Numbered from the stretch's first letter, positions 1-10,603 are shown. The stretch: 64,000 nt of DNA from Candidatus Pantoea deserta (GCF_003813865.1 NZ_RMVG01000002.1:62001-126000); one strand, 5' to 3'. Program-made: numbers and translations. Notes: generated by a model not told the origin, from the sequence alone.

Positions 1-2
1 CC

Positions 3-1433
3 CATGCGCTGGTGCGCTATCTGGCGCAGCAAATTGCCCGGCCAAACAGCCAGTCGGCGGATCAGCAGCTGCGTCTTGAGAGCGATCGCCATCTGGTGCA
101 GATCGTCACCATCCATAAATCCAAAGGGCTACAGTATCCGCTGGTATGGCTGCCTTTCGTGGCGGGTTTCCGCGAGGCGGCCAGCGCCCTGTATCACGAC
201 CGCGAAAGCTTTGCGACGCTGCTCGACGTGCAGGGGGATGAGCAGAGCATGGAGCTGGCCGAGCAGGAGCGGCTGGCCGAGGATTTGCGTCTGCTCTACG
301 TCGCCTTAACGCGCTCGGTGTTTCATTGCAGCGTGGGCATCGCTCCGCTGTTCAAAGGCGCGCGCAAAAAAGAGGGCGACAGCGATCTGCATAAAAGCGC
401 GCTGGGCTATCTGGTGCAGCAGGGCGAGAGCGGTAATGCCGACCAGCTGCGCGCCAGTCTGGCGACGCTGGCGGATGCGGATACCGACATCGTCACCGAG
501 GCGCTGATCCCCGGCGAGAACTGGCGCGAGCAGGCGCAGCCCGATGATGCGCTCAGCAGCCGTCAGGTAACGCGCGACCTGCGCGACGCCTGGCGAGTGA
601 CCAGCTATTCCGGCCTCCAGCAGCACAGCAGTTCGCCGCTGCTGGAGGCGATGCCCGCTTTTGACATCGACGCGGCCGGGGAAGAGGGCGGCGAAGCCGA
701 ACAGGCGCTGACGCCGCATCACTTCCCGCGCGGCGCCGCGCCGGGCACCTTTCTGCACAGCCTGTTTGAATCCATCGATTTTACGCGTCCGCCAGACAGC
801 GCCCTGCTGGAGACGCAGCTGGAACAGAACGGCTATCCCGGCCACTGGCTGCCGGTGCTGGAGGCGTGGATCGCGCGCGTGCTGCATACGCCGCTGAATC
901 GCGACGGCCTGACGCTGGGCGCGCTGCAAAATCGCGACCGTCTGGTGGAGATGGCGTTTTATCTGCCGCTGGAGCAAATGCTCAGCGCCTCGACGCTGGA
1001 CGGGCTGATGCGTCGCCACGACGAGCTGTCGGCGCGCGCGCCGCGTCTTGAGTTCCAGCAAGTGCAGGGGATGCTGAAGGGGTTTATCGATCTGGTGTTT
1101 CGCTGGAACGGCCAATATTATCTGCTGGATTATAAATCTAACTGGTTAGGCGACAGCGAAGCGGCCTATACGCCCGAAGCGATGGCGCAGGCGATGGTGG
1201 ATCACCGTTACGATCTGCAATATCAGCTCTATACGCTGGCCCTGCATCGCTATCTGCAACATCGTCTGCCTGGTTATGATTACTCGCGCCATTTTGGCGG
1301 CGTGTTTTATCTGTTTTTACGCGGCGTTGACGGCAGTTCGCCGGAAAATGGTATTTTTACCGCGCGTCCTTCGGCTGAGTTTATCGCCGGCCTGGACGCG
1401 CTGTTTCGACGCCCGGAAGAGGAGGAAGTATGA
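3..1433 (+). CDS. recB: RecBCD exonuclease V subunit beta, 3' part
   Basis: This is the C-terminal part of RecB, the 3'-5' helicase and nuclease subunit of RecBCD, which processes double-strand breaks for recombination. The reading frame is open from the window edge, so the N-terminal helicase half lies upstream. Visible are late helicase motifs (VTIHKSKGLQYP near residue 36, LLYVALTRS near 97) and then the RecB-family nuclease core. In the nuclease, GFIDLVF and LLDYKSN carry the metal-binding aspartates and the lysine that correspond to E. coli D1067, D1080 and K1082. The stop overlaps the recD start (ATGA), as expected for translational coupling. Nothing suggests damage apart from truncation by the window. 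Confidence 0.97.
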   Translation, partial: HALVRYLAQQIARPNSQSADQQLRLESDRHLVQIVTIHKSKGLQYPLVWLPFVAGFREAASALYHDRESFATLLDVQGDEQSMELAEQERLAEDLRLLYVALTRSVFHCSVGIAPLFKGARKKEGDSDLHKSALGYLVQQGESGNADQLRASLATLADADTDIVTEALIPGENWREQAQPDDALSSRQVTRDLRDAWRVTSYSGLQQHSSSPLLEAMPAFDIDAAGEEGGEAEQALTPHHFPRGAAPGTFLHSLFESIDFTRPPDSALLETQLEQNGYPGHWLPVLEAWIARVLHTPLNRDGLTLGALQNRDRLVEMAFYLPLEQMLSASTLDGLMRRHDELSARAPRLEFQQVQGMLKGFIDLVFRWNGQYYLLDYKSNWLGDSEAAYTPEAMAQAMVDHRYDLQYQLYTLALHRYLQHRLPGYDYSRHFGGVFYLFLRGVDGSSPENGIFTARPSAEFIAGLDALFRRPEEEEV

Positions 1434-3271
1434 CGGAGATGGTGTCACTGCTCGATCAGGCGGTAGAAAAACGTCTGCTGCGGCCGCTCGACCTGCAATT
1501 CGCCCGACTGCTGGCCGATGCCTCGCAGCCCGCATGGCTGCTGGCGGCGGCCTGCGTCAGCGCTGAAGCGGGCGACGGCCATGTGTGCCTGCCGCTGGCG
1601 CACCTGAACGCGGAGACGCTGTTTGCCGGACGCCATCCTGAACTGGCGCAGGCGCTGTGGCGCGCCGCGGGCGCGCCGTCGTGCTGGAAAACCGCATTGT
1701 CAGGCTGGCCGGCGCTGAGCGACGGGGCCATCGCCACGCCGCTGGTGCTCAATCACGAGCGGCTCTATCTGCATCGTCTGTGGCAAAGCGAAGGGCAGGT
1801 GGCGCGCTTTTTCACGCTCCAGGCCGATCTGGCTGATATGGACGTGGCTGAGGCGCAGCGCGTGCTGAGCGCGCTGTTCGGCGATCGCCCGGATGACTGG
1901 CAGAAAATCGCGGCTGCCGTGGCGCTGACGCGTAAAACCGCCGTTATCTCCGGCGGACCGGGAACCGGCAAAACCACCACCGTGGCGAAGCTGCTGGCTG
2001 CGATGATCCGTCTCAGCCGCAACAGCCTGCGCATCCAGCTGGCTGCGCCGACCGGTAAAGCGGCGGCGCGTCTGACGGAGTCCCTGGGACAGGCGCTTCA
2101 GGCGCTGTCGGTCAGCGACGAAGAGCGGGCGCGTTTTCCCAGCGAGGCCACCACGCTGCATCGTCTGTTAGGCGCGCAGCCCGACACGCAGCGGCTGCGC
2201 TACCACGCCGCGAACCGGCTGCATCTCGACGTGCTGGTGGTGGATGAGGCATCGATGGTGGATCTGTCGATGATGGCGAAGCTGATCGCGGCGCTGCCGG
2301 AGCACGCGCGCGTCATTTTTCTCGGCGATCGCGATCAGCTGGCGTCGGTGGAGGCGGGCGCGGTGCTGGGCGATATTTGCCGCTGCGCCGAAACCGGCTA
2401 CAGCCTGGCGCGCGCGCAGCAGCTGGTGGCGCTGACGCAGTGCGCGCTTGATGGCGCAGATGACGCGCACGCGCCTCACGTACGCGACAGCATCTGTCTG
2501 CTGCGTAAAAGCTACCGTTTTGATGCGAAGTCCGGGATCGGCCAGCTGGCGAGGGCGGTTAACCTCGGCGATCCGCGCGAGGTCGAGTCCGTTATCAATG
2601 CCGCTTTTGAAGACATCGATTTTCAGGCGTTGCAGAGTGGCCAGGCCTATCAGGCGATGCTTGACGCGGTGGCCGAAGGCTATCGACCCTATCTGAAGCT
2701 GGTGCAGTCGCGCGCGCCGGTTGAAGAGATCCTGCTGGCGTTCAGTCGTTATCAGCTGCTCTGCGCGCTGCGCGACGGGCCGTTTGGCGTGCAGGGGCTG
2801 AATCAGCGTATTGAGCAGCGGCTGGTGCAGCTACAGCGCATCCGGCGTCCGGCTGTGGGCAGCCGCTGGTATGCCGGACGACCGGTGATGGTGACGCGTA
2901 ACGACAGCGCGCTGGGGCTGTTTAACGGCGACATCGGCATTACCCTGCGCGACGCCGGGAATCAGCTGAAGGTGTTTTTCCCGCTGCCGGACGGTTCGGT
3001 AAAGGCCGTGCAGCCGAGCCGCCTGCCGCCGCATGATACCGCCTGGGCAATGACGGTGCATAAATCTCAGGGATCGGAGTTTGAGCACACGGCGCTGGTG
3101 CTGCCTGCTCAGTTTTCGCCGGTGCTGACGCGCGAGCTGGTCTATACCGCCATTACCCGCGCGCGCAGTCGGCTCACGCTGTATAGCGAACCGGCGGTTT
3201 TCCAGCGCGCGGTGCAGCTGCAAACCCAGCGCCGCAGCGGGCTGGTGGAAAGGCTGAGTCTGGCTGGCTAA
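1430..3271 (+). CDS. recD: RecBCD exonuclease V subunit alpha (5'-3' helicase)
   Basis: RecD is the fast 5'-3' SF1 helicase of RecBCD. The 613-residue product has the usual length. Walker A GGPGTGKT lies at about residues 175-182, the Walker B segment VLVVDEASMVD near 270, the late motif MTVHKSQGSEF near 540, and VYTAITRAR close to the C-terminus. The start overlaps the end of recB by four bases, so the two are probably translated together. The gene converges on argA across about 240 bp without a clear U-tailed terminator. Confidence 0.97.
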   Translation: MTEMVSLLDQAVEKRLLRPLDLQFARLLADASQPAWLLAAACVSAEAGDGHVCLPLAHLNAETLFAGRHPELAQALWRAAGAPSCWKTALSGWPALSDGAIATPLVLNHERLYLHRLWQSEGQVARFFTLQADLADMDVAEAQRVLSALFGDRPDDWQKIAAAVALTRKTAVISGGPGTGKTTTVAKLLAAMIRLSRNSLRIQLAAPTGKAAARLTESLGQALQALSVSDEERARFPSEATTLHRLLGAQPDTQRLRYHAANRLHLDVLVVDEASMVDLSMMAKLIAALPEHARVIFLGDRDQLASVEAGAVLGDICRCAETGYSLARAQQLVALTQCALDGADDAHAPHVRDSICLLRKSYRFDAKSGIGQLARAVNLGDPREVESVINAAFEDIDFQALQSGQAYQAMLDAVAEGYRPYLKLVQSRAPVEEILLAFSRYQLLCALRDGPFGVQGLNQRIEQRLVQLQRIRRPAVGSRWYAGRPVMVTRNDSALGLFNGDIGITLRDAGNQLKVFFPLPDGSVKAVQPSRLPPHDTAWAMTVHKSQGSEFEHTALVLPAQFSPVLTRELVYTAITRARSRLTLYSEPAVFQRAVQLQTQRRSGLVERLSLAG

Positions 3272-3401
3272 TCGGTTTCAGCCGCAAACGGCTCGGTAGA
3301 TAACAGCGCGGGCCAACAGGGGCTGTGGAACAAAGCGCCCCGTAGCAGGGGCAAAACGTCGGAGCGTTTTTGAACAGCGCACAGGCTGGTTTCTTTACAG
3401 G

Positions 3402-3423
3402 CGCACCTCAGGGATGAGGTGCG
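3402..3423. repeat. Inverted repeat in the recD/argA gap
   Basis: An 8-bp perfect stem (CGCACCTC and GAGGTGCG) with a 6-base loop sits between the convergent genes recD and argA. No T-run follows on either strand, so it is a poor intrinsic terminator, but it could stabilise 3' ends. Confidence 0.35.
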
Positions 3424-3433
3424 TATACTGTGC

Positions 3434-3465
3434 GGGATGCCTTGAGCGGCTTTGTGCAACGGCGC
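3434..3465 (+). repeat. Dispersed intergenic repeat, copy 1
   Basis: The core GCCTTGAGCG-pur-CTTTG and the flanking GGGA and CGGCGC are shared with an intergenic element near 43247-43277. The two match over about 31 bases with a few substitutions and one 1-base indel. Both copies lie just beyond gene ends (recD/argA here, autotransporter/phoE there). The element does not match the ERIC or REP consensus as I remember them. Confidence 0.45.
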
Positions 3466-3510
3466 TGGCTGCCTGTGCCTGCCCGGTTATGTGGCCTGGA
3501 TTGGTTTAGA

Positions 3511-4839
3511 TCAGGTCAGGTCTGCCATCAGTACCTTAGAGCGGCGCTGATAGTTGTACATCTGCTTTTTGCTCTCCGGCAACGACTCAATATCCACCGG
3601 CGTAAATCCGCGCTCCTGGAACCAGTGGATGCTGCGCGTCGTCAGCACAAACAGCTTCTCCAGCCCCATCTGACGAGCCTGAAGCGCCACGCGCTGAAGC
3701 AGCAGTTCGCCGCGCGACGAGCTGCGATAGTCAGGGTGAACCGCCACGCAGGCCATCTCACCGATTTTCTCATCCATAAAGGGATAGAGCGCGGCGCAGG
3801 CGATGGTCAGGTTATCGCGAATGATAATGGTGAACTTGTCGATCTCCATCTCCAGCTGCTCGCGCGAGCGACGAACCAGAATGCCCTGCTGCTCCAGCGG
3901 GCGGATCAGCTCCAGAATGCCGCCAATATCATTAATGGTGGCGCGGCGAATCTGTTCGCTCGACTCCATAACGATCTGCGTGCCGATACCGTCGCGTGAG
4001 AAAAGCTCCTGCAACAGCGCGCCATCTTCCTGATAGCTGATGAGATGGCTGCGGCGCACGCCGCTGCGGCACGCTTTTACCGCGCCGCGCAGAAAGCGCA
4101 CGGTGCCGGAAAGGTAGTCGCCGTCGCTCTCCATCTCGTCGATGCGCGCCTGCGCGTCGTTGGGAAACAGTTCGGAAATAATGGTGCCGTCGCGGCGGGT
4201 CACGCCCTGTTCCGAGCAGAAGCCGATCATTTTTTCCGCTTTCAGCTTAATCGCCAGCTGGGTCGCGACCTCTTCCGACGTCAGGTTAAAACTCTCGCCG
4301 GTGACGGAAACCGCCACCGGGCCGAGCAGCACGATGGCGTTGTTATCCAGCTGCCGGTGGATCGCCTCTTCGTCAATACGACGGATGCGTCCGCTGTGGC
4401 AGTAATCGACGCCGTCATCCACCCCCAGCGGCTGGGCGATAATAAAGTTGCCGCTCACGACGTTGATATGCGCGCCCTGTAGCGGCGTGTTATTCAGACT
4501 CATTGAGAGGCGCGCCGTGATGTCGAGCTGCAAGCGGCCTGCCGCCTGCTTTACCAGCTCCAGCGACTGCGCGTCGGTGACGCGGGTGTACTTATGGTAT
4601 ACCGGCTCCAGCTGATGCTCAGCCAGGCTGGCGTCAATCTGCGGACGCGCGCCGTATACCACCACCAGGCGAATACCGAGGCTGTGCAGCAGACCGATAT
4701 CGTTGACGATGCTGGAGAAGTTCTCGTGCTCGATAGCCTCGCCGCCCAGCATGATGACAAAGGTCTTATCCCGATGGGCGTTGATATAGGGAACGGTATG
4801 GCGAAACCCCTGAACCAGCTCAGTACTACGTTCCTTCAC
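3511..4839 (-). CDS. argA: Amino-acid N-acetyltransferase (N-acetylglutamate synthase)
   Basis: ArgA makes N-acetylglutamate from glutamate and acetyl-CoA, the first step of arginine synthesis, and in enterics is feedback-inhibited by arginine. The 442 residues are colinear with E. coli ArgA: an amino-acid-kinase-like regulatory domain (about 20-280, with [15 protein letters not shown]) and a C-terminal GNAT domain (about 295-435, with [13 protein letters not shown] and HWFQERGF). Translation starts at a GTG (4839-4837); no in-frame ATG fits the homologous N-terminus. Two tandem ARG boxes lie directly upstream, so ArgR repression is likely. The gene is divergent from amiC. Confidence 0.97.
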   Translation of the reverse strand: MKERSTELVQGFRHTVPYINAHRDKTFVIMLGGEAIEHENFSSIVNDIGLLHSLGIRLVVVYGARPQIDASLAEHQLEPVYHKYTRVTDAQSLELVKQAAGRLQLDITARLSMSLNNTPLQGAHINVVSGNFIIAQPLGVDDGVDYCHSGRIRRIDEEAIHRQLDNNAIVLLGPVAVSVTGESFNLTSEEVATQLAIKLKAEKMIGFCSEQGVTRRDGTIISELFPNDAQARIDEMESDGDYLSGTVRFLRGAVKACRSGVRRSHLISYQEDGALLQELFSRDGIGTQIVMESSEQIRRATINDIGGILELIRPLEQQGILVRRSREQLEMEIDKFTIIIRDNLTIACAALYPFMDEKIGEMACVAVHPDYRSSSRGELLLQRVALQARQMGLEKLFVLTTRSIHWFQERGFTPVDIESLPESKKQMYNYQRRSKVLMADLT

Positions 4840-4850
4840 GGCAAACCCTC

Positions 4851-4889
4851 AATGAATGATTATTCGTAATTTATGTATTTTTATTCTTT
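4851..4889 (-). promoter_or_regulatory. Tandem ARG boxes (ArgR operator) of argA
   Basis: Two 18-bp boxes at 4851-4868 and 4872-4889 are separated by exactly 3 bp, the arrangement known for hexameric ArgR operators. Box 1 has the core TGAAT-GATT-ATTCG and box 2 TGTAT-TTTT-ATTCT, against the consensus TGAAT-N4-ATTCA. They begin about 11 bp upstream of the argA GTG. Confidence 0.8.
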
Positions 4890-5071
4890 TAGAGCGGCTT
4901 TTGCAAGGGCTAAACCTGACGTAAATTTACGTTTTTTCGGATGCGAAACGCGCTAAGAGACTGCATTATTTAGCTTTTCCAGGATGACTTCGCCAAAAGG
5001 ATGGGCTAAAGTTTTCACCGCCTTTTATTGATATGGCGTTTTTTTAGACAGAACAGAGTTGCTGGAGCGGC

Positions 5072-6316
5072 ATGTCAGAATCAGATCCTCTTTTTTCCCG
5101 TCGGCGGTTGTTACAAGGTACAGGCGCGCTGCTGCTGTTGAGCGTGAGCCGCGCAGGCCTGGCGGCAAAAAATCATATCGTGGCGGTACGCATCTGGCCC
5201 TCATCGACCTATTCGCGCATGACGCTGGAGTCCAGCGTGCCGCTGCACTATAAGCAGTTCGCGCTCAGCCACCCGGATCGGCTGGTGATCGATATACAAA
5301 ATATGCACCTGAATCCGGTGCTAAAGGGCGTGGATAAACTGGTTCGCGTCGACGATCCCTTTATCAAAAACGCGCGGGTAGGGCAGTTCGACGCCACGAC
5401 CGTGCGCATCGTGCTGGAACTGAAGCGCAACGTCGCGCCTAAAACCTTTACGCTGGCCCCGGTGGCGGGTATTAAACATCGGCTGGTGGTGGATCTCTAT
5501 CCCAGTCAGGACCGCACCGAAGACGATCCGCTGCTGGCGCTGCTCAAAGACTATAACCAGGGCGAGCTGGAGCGCAATGAACCGGCGAGCGCGCCGCTGC
5601 CCGGCAAAGCGGGACGCGACAGGCCGATTATTATCATGATCGACCCCGGTCACGGCGGCGAAGATCCCGGCGCGCACGGTAAACACAAAACGCGTGAGAA
5701 AGACATCGTGCTGAAGATTGGCCGACGTCTCAGGGCGTTGATCGAAAAAGAGCCGAATATGAAGGCCTATATGACGCGCAACGAGGATGTATTTATTCCG
5801 CTGCGCGTGCGGGTGGCGAAAGCGCGCAAACAGCGCGCCGATCTTTTTGTCTCTATACACGCCGATGCCTTTACCAGCCGCAGCGCGCGCGGCTCTTCCG
5901 TGTTTGCGCTGTCAACCAAAGGAGCCACCTCGGCGGCCGCGCGTTTCCTGGCGCAAACGCAGAATGAATCCGACCTGATTGGCGGCGTCAGCATGAGCGG
6001 CGATCGCTACCTCGACCATGCCATGTTCGATATGGTGCAGCGCCAGACCATTCACGACAGCCTGAAGTTCGGTAAAGAAGTGCTGCAACGCATGGGGCGC
6101 ATTAACCATTTGCATAAGCGCACCGTCGATCAGGCCGGTTTCGCTGTGCTGAAAGCGCCGGACATTCCGTCGATTCTGGTGGAGACTGCCTTTATCAGTA
6201 ACGTGGAGGAGGAGCGTAAGCTACGCACCAGCCGCTATCAGCAGCAGGTTGCCGAGGCGATTTTTCACGGTATCAAAGCTTATTTCGACAAGGGCGGCGC
6301 GCTGGCGCGACGCTGA
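5072..6316 (+). CDS. amiC: N-acetylmuramoyl-L-alanine amidase AmiC
   Basis: AmiC is a periplasmic zinc amidase that splits septal peptidoglycan during daughter-cell separation. The N-terminus carries a twin-arginine signal (SRRRLLQG at residues 9-16 before a hydrophobic stretch and an ALA-type cleavage site), matching Tat export of AmiC. An AMIN domain (about 40-150) targets the septum. The Amidase_3 domain (about 190-405) shows the zinc ligands in [10 protein letters not shown] and SIHADAF and the catalytic glutamate in [10 protein letters not shown]. The length of 414 residues is typical. It is divergent from argA and followed by the metZWV tRNA genes, as in E. coli. Confidence 0.96.
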   Translation: MSESDPLFSRRRLLQGTGALLLLSVSRAGLAAKNHIVAVRIWPSSTYSRMTLESSVPLHYKQFALSHPDRLVIDIQNMHLNPVLKGVDKLVRVDDPFIKNARVGQFDATTVRIVLELKRNVAPKTFTLAPVAGIKHRLVVDLYPSQDRTEDDPLLALLKDYNQGELERNEPASAPLPGKAGRDRPIIIMIDPGHGGEDPGAHGKHKTREKDIVLKIGRRLRALIEKEPNMKAYMTRNEDVFIPLRVRVAKARKQRADLFVSIHADAFTSRSARGSSVFALSTKGATSAAARFLAQTQNESDLIGGVSMSGDRYLDHAMFDMVQRQTIHDSLKFGKEVLQRMGRINHLHKRTVDQAGFAVLKAPDIPSILVETAFISNVEEERKLRTSRYQQQVAEAIFHGIKAYFDKGGALARR

Positions 6317-6362
6317 GGCAGAGGGATGGCGCAGGCTGTCCCGCTTTTACCAGGGACAAAAA

Positions 6363-6390
6363 CAAAAAAACACCCTTTCAGGTGTTTAAA
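6363..6390 (-). terminator. Intrinsic terminator of the initiator-tRNA operon
   Basis: On the minus strand the hairpin AACACC-TGAAAG-GGTGTT is followed by seven U's. It lies 5 bp beyond the last tRNA and faces amiC, whose transcript may also end here. Confidence 0.8.
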
Positions 6391-6394
6391 TGAT

Positions 6395-6726
<332 letters not shown>

Positions 6727-6739
6727 TCCGTGGATGCGC

Positions 6740-6767
6740 ACTATACCTTGCAACGCCGATGATGCAA
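6740..6767 (-). promoter_or_regulatory. metZWV sigma-70 promoter
   Basis: On the minus strand a -35 TTGCAT (6762-6767) and a -10 TATAGT (6740-6745) are 16 bp apart and followed by a GC-rich discriminator. This fits a growth-rate-controlled tRNA promoter. Confidence 0.75.
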
Positions 6768-6932
6768 CCCCTTTTTACGGTAAAGCGCTAAATTGGTAAC
6801 CATTTGCTGAATATTTTTCCCATCTGATTATTTTGCGCACAGCCGTGCGCAGAGAAGGGGCGGACGGATTTCAATCTGCCGGGCGCTTTGCTATCGTCGC
6901 GTGGCGAACACTGATGATGAAAAGAGATGGCG

Positions 6933-8084
6933 ATGAATAAAGGACACTGGGCGAAGTACGCACTTACTGGGGCAGTTTTTGCCCTGCTGGCGGGTTGTAG
7001 CTCAAAACCCACCGATCGCGGTCAGCAATATAAAGACGGCAAGCTGGAACAGCCGCTGGCGCTGGTTAATCAGCCCAATGCAAAGGGCAGTCCCGTTAAC
7101 GGCAGAGATTTTGGCGAACAGGTGCGACAAATTCAGTCGGCCTCGTCTGCCTTATATGGCCGTCACACCGGCACCTATAGCGCCATTGAGAGCTGGCTGA
7201 TGGCTGGCGCCGATACGCGACAGCTGCGCCAGTTCGGCCTGAACGCCTTCCAGATGGAGGGAACGGATAACTACGGCAACGTGCAGTTTACCGGCTACTA
7301 TACGCCGGTGGTGCAGGCGCGCTATACGCGTCAGGGCGAGTTCCAGTATCCCATCTACCGTATGCCGCCGCGTCAACGCGGCGCGAAACTGCCGAGCCGC
7401 GCCTCTATTTATAGCGGCGCGCTGGACGAGCGTTACGTTATTGGCTGGAGCAACTCGCTGATCGATAATTTTATTATGGACGTGCAGGGCAGCGGCTACG
7501 TTGATTTCGGCGATGGCCGCCCGATGACGTTCTTCGGCTACGGCGGCAAAAACGGCTGGGCTTACCACAGTATCGGCAAAGAGTTGATCGACCGTGGCGA
7601 AGTGAAGCGTGAAGATATGTCGATGCAGGCCATCCGCGACTGGGCGGCCGCCCACTCCGAGCAGGAGGTGCGCGCGCTGCTGGAAACCAACCCTTCATTC
7701 GTCTTCTTTAAGCCGGAACCTTATACGCCGGTGCGCGGCGCCAGCGCGGTGCCGCTGGTGGCGAAAGCCTCTGTGGCTTCCGACCGCTCGCTGATCCCGG
7801 CAGGCACCGCGCTGCTGGCCGAAGTGCCGCAGCTTAACGAAAAGGGCAAGTTCAACGGTAAGTATGAGATGCGCCTGATGGTAGCGCTGGATGTCGGCGG
7901 GGCGATCAAAGGCCAGCACTTTGACATCTATCAGGGCATCGGACCCGACGCGGCGCATCTGGCGGGCTTCTACAATCACTATGGCCGCGTCTGGGTGCTG
8001 AAAGCCGCGCCGGGAACCGGCCAGCCGCTGTTCAGCACGCCGCAAAACGGCGATAATGGCTCTCTGTTACTGGGTTCAAACTGA
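6933..8084 (+). CDS. mltA: Membrane-bound lytic murein transglycosylase A
   Basis: MltA is an outer-membrane lipoprotein that cleaves the MurNAc-GlcNAc bond of peptidoglycan to give 1,6-anhydromuropeptides. The N-terminus is a lipoprotein signal with lipobox LLAGC, so Cys22 is lipidated after processing. MltA-family blocks are present: EGTDNYGNVQFTGYYTP, SNSLIDNFIMDVQGSGY, and the 3D-domain segment VALDVGGAIKGQHFDIYQG. The ATG at 6933 is preferred because AAGAGA lies 6 bp upstream; an in-frame ATG at 6927 has no spacing to it. The location between metZWV and tcdA matches E. coli. Confidence 0.95.
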   Translation: MNKGHWAKYALTGAVFALLAGCSSKPTDRGQQYKDGKLEQPLALVNQPNAKGSPVNGRDFGEQVRQIQSASSALYGRHTGTYSAIESWLMAGADTRQLRQFGLNAFQMEGTDNYGNVQFTGYYTPVVQARYTRQGEFQYPIYRMPPRQRGAKLPSRASIYSGALDERYVIGWSNSLIDNFIMDVQGSGYVDFGDGRPMTFFGYGGKNGWAYHSIGKELIDRGEVKREDMSMQAIRDWAAAHSEQEVRALLETNPSFVFFKPEPYTPVRGASAVPLVAKASVASDRSLIPAGTALLAEVPQLNEKGKFNGKYEMRLMVALDVGGAIKGQHFDIYQGIGPDAAHLAGFYNHYGRVWVLKAAPGTGQPLFSTPQNGDNGSLLLGSN

Positions 8085-8090
8085 TATCAC

Positions 8091-8116
8091 GCTTACGGGC
8101 GGCAGCGCCCGCAAGC
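8091..8116. repeat. Hairpin between mltA and tcdA
   Basis: GCTTACGGGCG and CGCCCGCAAGC form an 11-bp stem with one mismatch just upstream of the tcdA ribosome site. No U-tract follows, so it is more likely an mRNA processing or attenuation element than a full terminator. Confidence 0.4.
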
Positions 8117-8132
8117 GGCAACAAGGTTAATT

Positions 8133-8936
8133 ATGAGTGTGGTTAACGACGCCTGGCGTCAGCGCTTCGGCGGCACGGCACGTCTTTATGGGCAGGATGC
8201 GCTGGCGCAGTTTGCGGCGGCGCATTTCTGCGTGATCGGTATCGGCGGCGTCGGCTCCTGGGCGGCGGAAGCCCTGGCGCGCACCGGCATCGGTAAAATT
8301 ACCCTGATTGATATGGATGATGTCTGCATCACCAATACCAATCGTCAAATCCATGCGCTGAACGGCAACGTCGGTAAGGCGAAAACCGAGGTTATGGCGG
8401 AGCGCTTGCGCGCCATTAATCCTGACTGCGAAGTGATCTGCATTGATGACTTCATCACGCCGGACAATACGGCGCAGCTGATGGCCGCGGGCTTTGACTA
8501 CGTGATCGACGCCATCGACAGCGTGCGGCCGAAAGCCGCGCTGATCGCCTGGTGCCGTCGCAATAAGATCCCGCTGATCACGACGGGCGGCGCGGGCGGA
8601 CAGATCGATCCCACGCAGATCCAGGTCGCCGATCTGGCGAAAACCATTCAGGATCCGCTGGCGGCGAAACTGCGTGAGCGGCTGAAGCAGCTTGGCGTGG
8701 TGAAAAACAGCAAAGGCAAGCTGGGCATCGACTGCGTTTTCTCTACCGAAGCGCTGATGTACCCACAGCCGGACGGCAGCGTCTGCGCGGCGCGCAGCAC
8801 GGCGGAAGGGCCAAAAAGAATGGACTGCGAGGCGGGATTCGGCGCGGCCACGATGGTGACCGCGACCTTTGGTTTTGTCGCGGTGTCTCACGCGCTGAAG
8901 AAATTTCTGGCGCGCGCCGCGCGTCAGGCGGCGTAA
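8133..8936 (+). CDS. tcdA: tRNA threonylcarbamoyladenosine dehydratase (CsdL)
   Basis: TcdA uses ATP to dehydrate t6A37 of tRNA to the cyclic ct6A form. The 267-residue E1-like (ThiF/MoeB) protein has the nucleotide-binding loop VIGIGGVGSWAAEAL near residues 31-45, followed by DMDDVCITNTNRQ. The sulfur-relay genes csdE and csdA, linked with it in E. coli, lie convergently downstream only 3 bp away. Confidence 0.95.
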   Translation: MSVVNDAWRQRFGGTARLYGQDALAQFAAAHFCVIGIGGVGSWAAEALARTGIGKITLIDMDDVCITNTNRQIHALNGNVGKAKTEVMAERLRAINPDCEVICIDDFITPDNTAQLMAAGFDYVIDAIDSVRPKAALIAWCRRNKIPLITTGGAGGQIDPTQIQVADLAKTIQDPLAAKLRERLKQLGVVKNSKGKLGIDCVFSTEALMYPQPDGSVCAARSTAEGPKRMDCEAGFGAATMVTATFGFVAVSHALKKFLARAARQAA

Positions 8937-8939
8937 GCC

Positions 8940-9392
8940 TCAGAGCTGGCTGGCGCGCGCGGCCTGCTGACGCACCGCTTCCGCCAGCGCTTTCAGCCCG
9001 CTGCTGCGCGAGGCGCTGAGCTGGGCGCGCAGGCCCAGTTCGTCAAACAGCTGAAGCGGATCGCTTTGCAGCAGCGCCTGCGGCGTTTGCCCTTCCACGG
9101 CGGTGAGCAGCACCGCCAGCAGGCCGCGTACGATACGGCCTTCGCTGTCGCCATAGAAGTGCAGCGTGCCGTCGTGGCGCAGCTGGCTGCTGAGCCAGAC
9201 GCGGTTTTCGCAGCCGCTCAGCTCGATGCCGGGGGTTTTGAGTTCGTCTGGCAACGCGGGCAGCTGGCGGCTAAGCTGGATCAGCTGACGGTAGCGATCT
9301 TCCCACTGCTGAAAATGGGCGAATTTCTCTTTCAGGCTATCAAGCGTGATGAGATCGCCAAACGGGTGCGGGCCAGTCAACGTCTGACTCAT
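8940..9392 (-). CDS. csdE: Cysteine desulfuration protein CsdE
   Basis: CsdE is a SufE-like acceptor that takes persulfide sulfur from CsdA. The product has 150 residues. The acceptor cysteine is Cys61 in SGCENRVWL, the same position as in E. coli. It overlaps the csdA stop by four bases, so the pair forms an operon read csdA then csdE. The 3' end meets tcdA. Confidence 0.95.
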   Translation of the reverse strand: MSQTLTGPHPFGDLITLDSLKEKFAHFQQWEDRYRQLIQLSRQLPALPDELKTPGIELSGCENRVWLSSQLRHDGTLHFYGDSEGRIVRGLLAVLLTAVEGQTPQALLQSDPLQLFDELGLRAQLSASRSSGLKALAEAVRQQAARASQL

Positions 9393-10603
9393 GATTCCTC
9401 CTCCGCTAACAGATCGAGCGCGGTATAGACGGCGCGCGTCAGTGCATCAACGTCCTGTAAATTATTATAGGGGGCAAAAGAGACGCGCAGCGTGCCGCTT
9501 ACGCCCAGCGCCGCCATCAGCGGCTGCGCGCAGTGCTGGCCTGCTCGCAGGGCGATGCCCTGTTCAGCCAGCAGCGTCACGATGTCGCTGTGGTGAATGC
9601 CCTCAAAATCAAAAGACAGCACGCTCGATCTTCCTGCGCGGTAACTGCGAAAGCCGGGAAATTCCCCTAGCTGCTCTTCAGCCAGACTGGCAAGCTGCTG
9701 GCTCCACATCTCCGCTTTCAGCCGATCGTGCCGCTCCAGCCAGCTGAGCGCGGCGCTTAGCCCGACGACGCCCGCCACGTTCGGCGTGCCGGCTTCAAAA
9801 CGCCAGGGAACCGGCTGCGGGGCAAAGCCGTTAAAATCGACCTGCGTCAGCATCTTGCCGCCGCCCTGCCACGGCGCCATCTCGTCCAGCAGCTCGGCTT
9901 TGCCATACAGCGCGCCGATGCCGGTGGGACCGTAAAGCTTATGGGCGGAGAAGGCATAAAAATCAATGTCCAGCGCCTGCACGTCGGGCGGGCAGTGCGC
10001 CACGCCCTGCGCGCCGTCGACCATGACTTTCGCGCCGACGCTGTGCGCCAGCGCGATCGCCTGCGCCAGATCCGGACAGCCGCCCGTGACGTTAGACATC
10101 TGACCAATAGCCAGCAGGCGGGTACGGGAAGTCAGCAGCGCGGGCAGCAGGCGACTATCGGGCAGGTAATCAGCGCCGATCGGCCACTTCACCACTTTTG
10201 CGCCGCGCGCCTGCGCGGCCATTAGCCAGGGCACCAGATTGGCGTGATGCTCCGCCTCGCTGACCACAATTTCATCGCCAGCCTGGAGACGCGGCAGCAG
10301 CCAGCTGTTAGCCACCAGGTTAATGGCTTCCGTGGTGCCGCGCGTCCAGACGATCTGATGCTCATGGGCGGCGTTCAACAGCCGCGCCACCTGATGCCGC
10401 GCCTGCTCATATCGTTCCGTTAGCTGACGCGCCGCAGCATACTGGCTGCGATGGACGGTGCCAGCGCTCAGGCTGTAAAACTGTTCAGTGGTGTCAATCA
10501 CCACCTGAGGTTTTAGGGTGGTGGCGGCGCTGTCGAGATAGACGCCTGCATCGCTCAGCGCCGGAAACTGCTGGCGGAATGTGGTGGGATTAAATGCAGT
10601 CAT
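9389..10603 (-). CDS. csdA: Cysteine desulfurase CsdA
   Basis: CsdA is a PLP-dependent desulfurase that releases sulfur from cysteine (and acts on cysteine sulfinate) as an enzyme persulfide for CsdE. The 404-residue class-V aminotransferase fold shows VDGAQGVAH, the PLP-binding lysine in [11 protein letters not shown] (about residue 220) and the active-site cysteine in RAGQHCAQP (about 360), typical of group II desulfurases. It is first in the csdAE operon and divergent from ygdI. Confidence 0.95.
   Translation of the reverse strand: MTAFNPTTFRQQFPALSDAGVYLDSAATTLKPQVVIDTTEQFYSLSAGTVHRSQYAAARQLTERYEQARHQVARLLNAAHEHQIVWTRGTTEAINLVANSWLLPRLQAGDEIVVSEAEHHANLVPWLMAAQARGAKVVKWPIGADYLPDSRLLPALLTSRTRLLAIGQMSNVTGGCPDLAQAIALAHSVGAKVMVDGAQGVAHCPPDVQALDIDFYAFSAHKLYGPTGIGALYGKAELLDEMAPWQGGGKMLTQVDFNGFAPQPVPWRFEAGTPNVAGVVGLSAALSWLERHDRLKAEMWSQQLASLAEEQLGEFPGFRSYRAGRSSVLSFDFEGIHHSDIVTLLAEQGIALRAGQHCAQPLMAALGVSGTLRVSFAPYNNLQDVDALTRAVYTALDLLAEEES

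Noticed and set aside
1459..1466. GGCGGTAG, the core of the ops (RfaH) element, in recD
   Set aside because: It lies inside the recD coding region with no long operon of surface genes downstream; chance occurrence.
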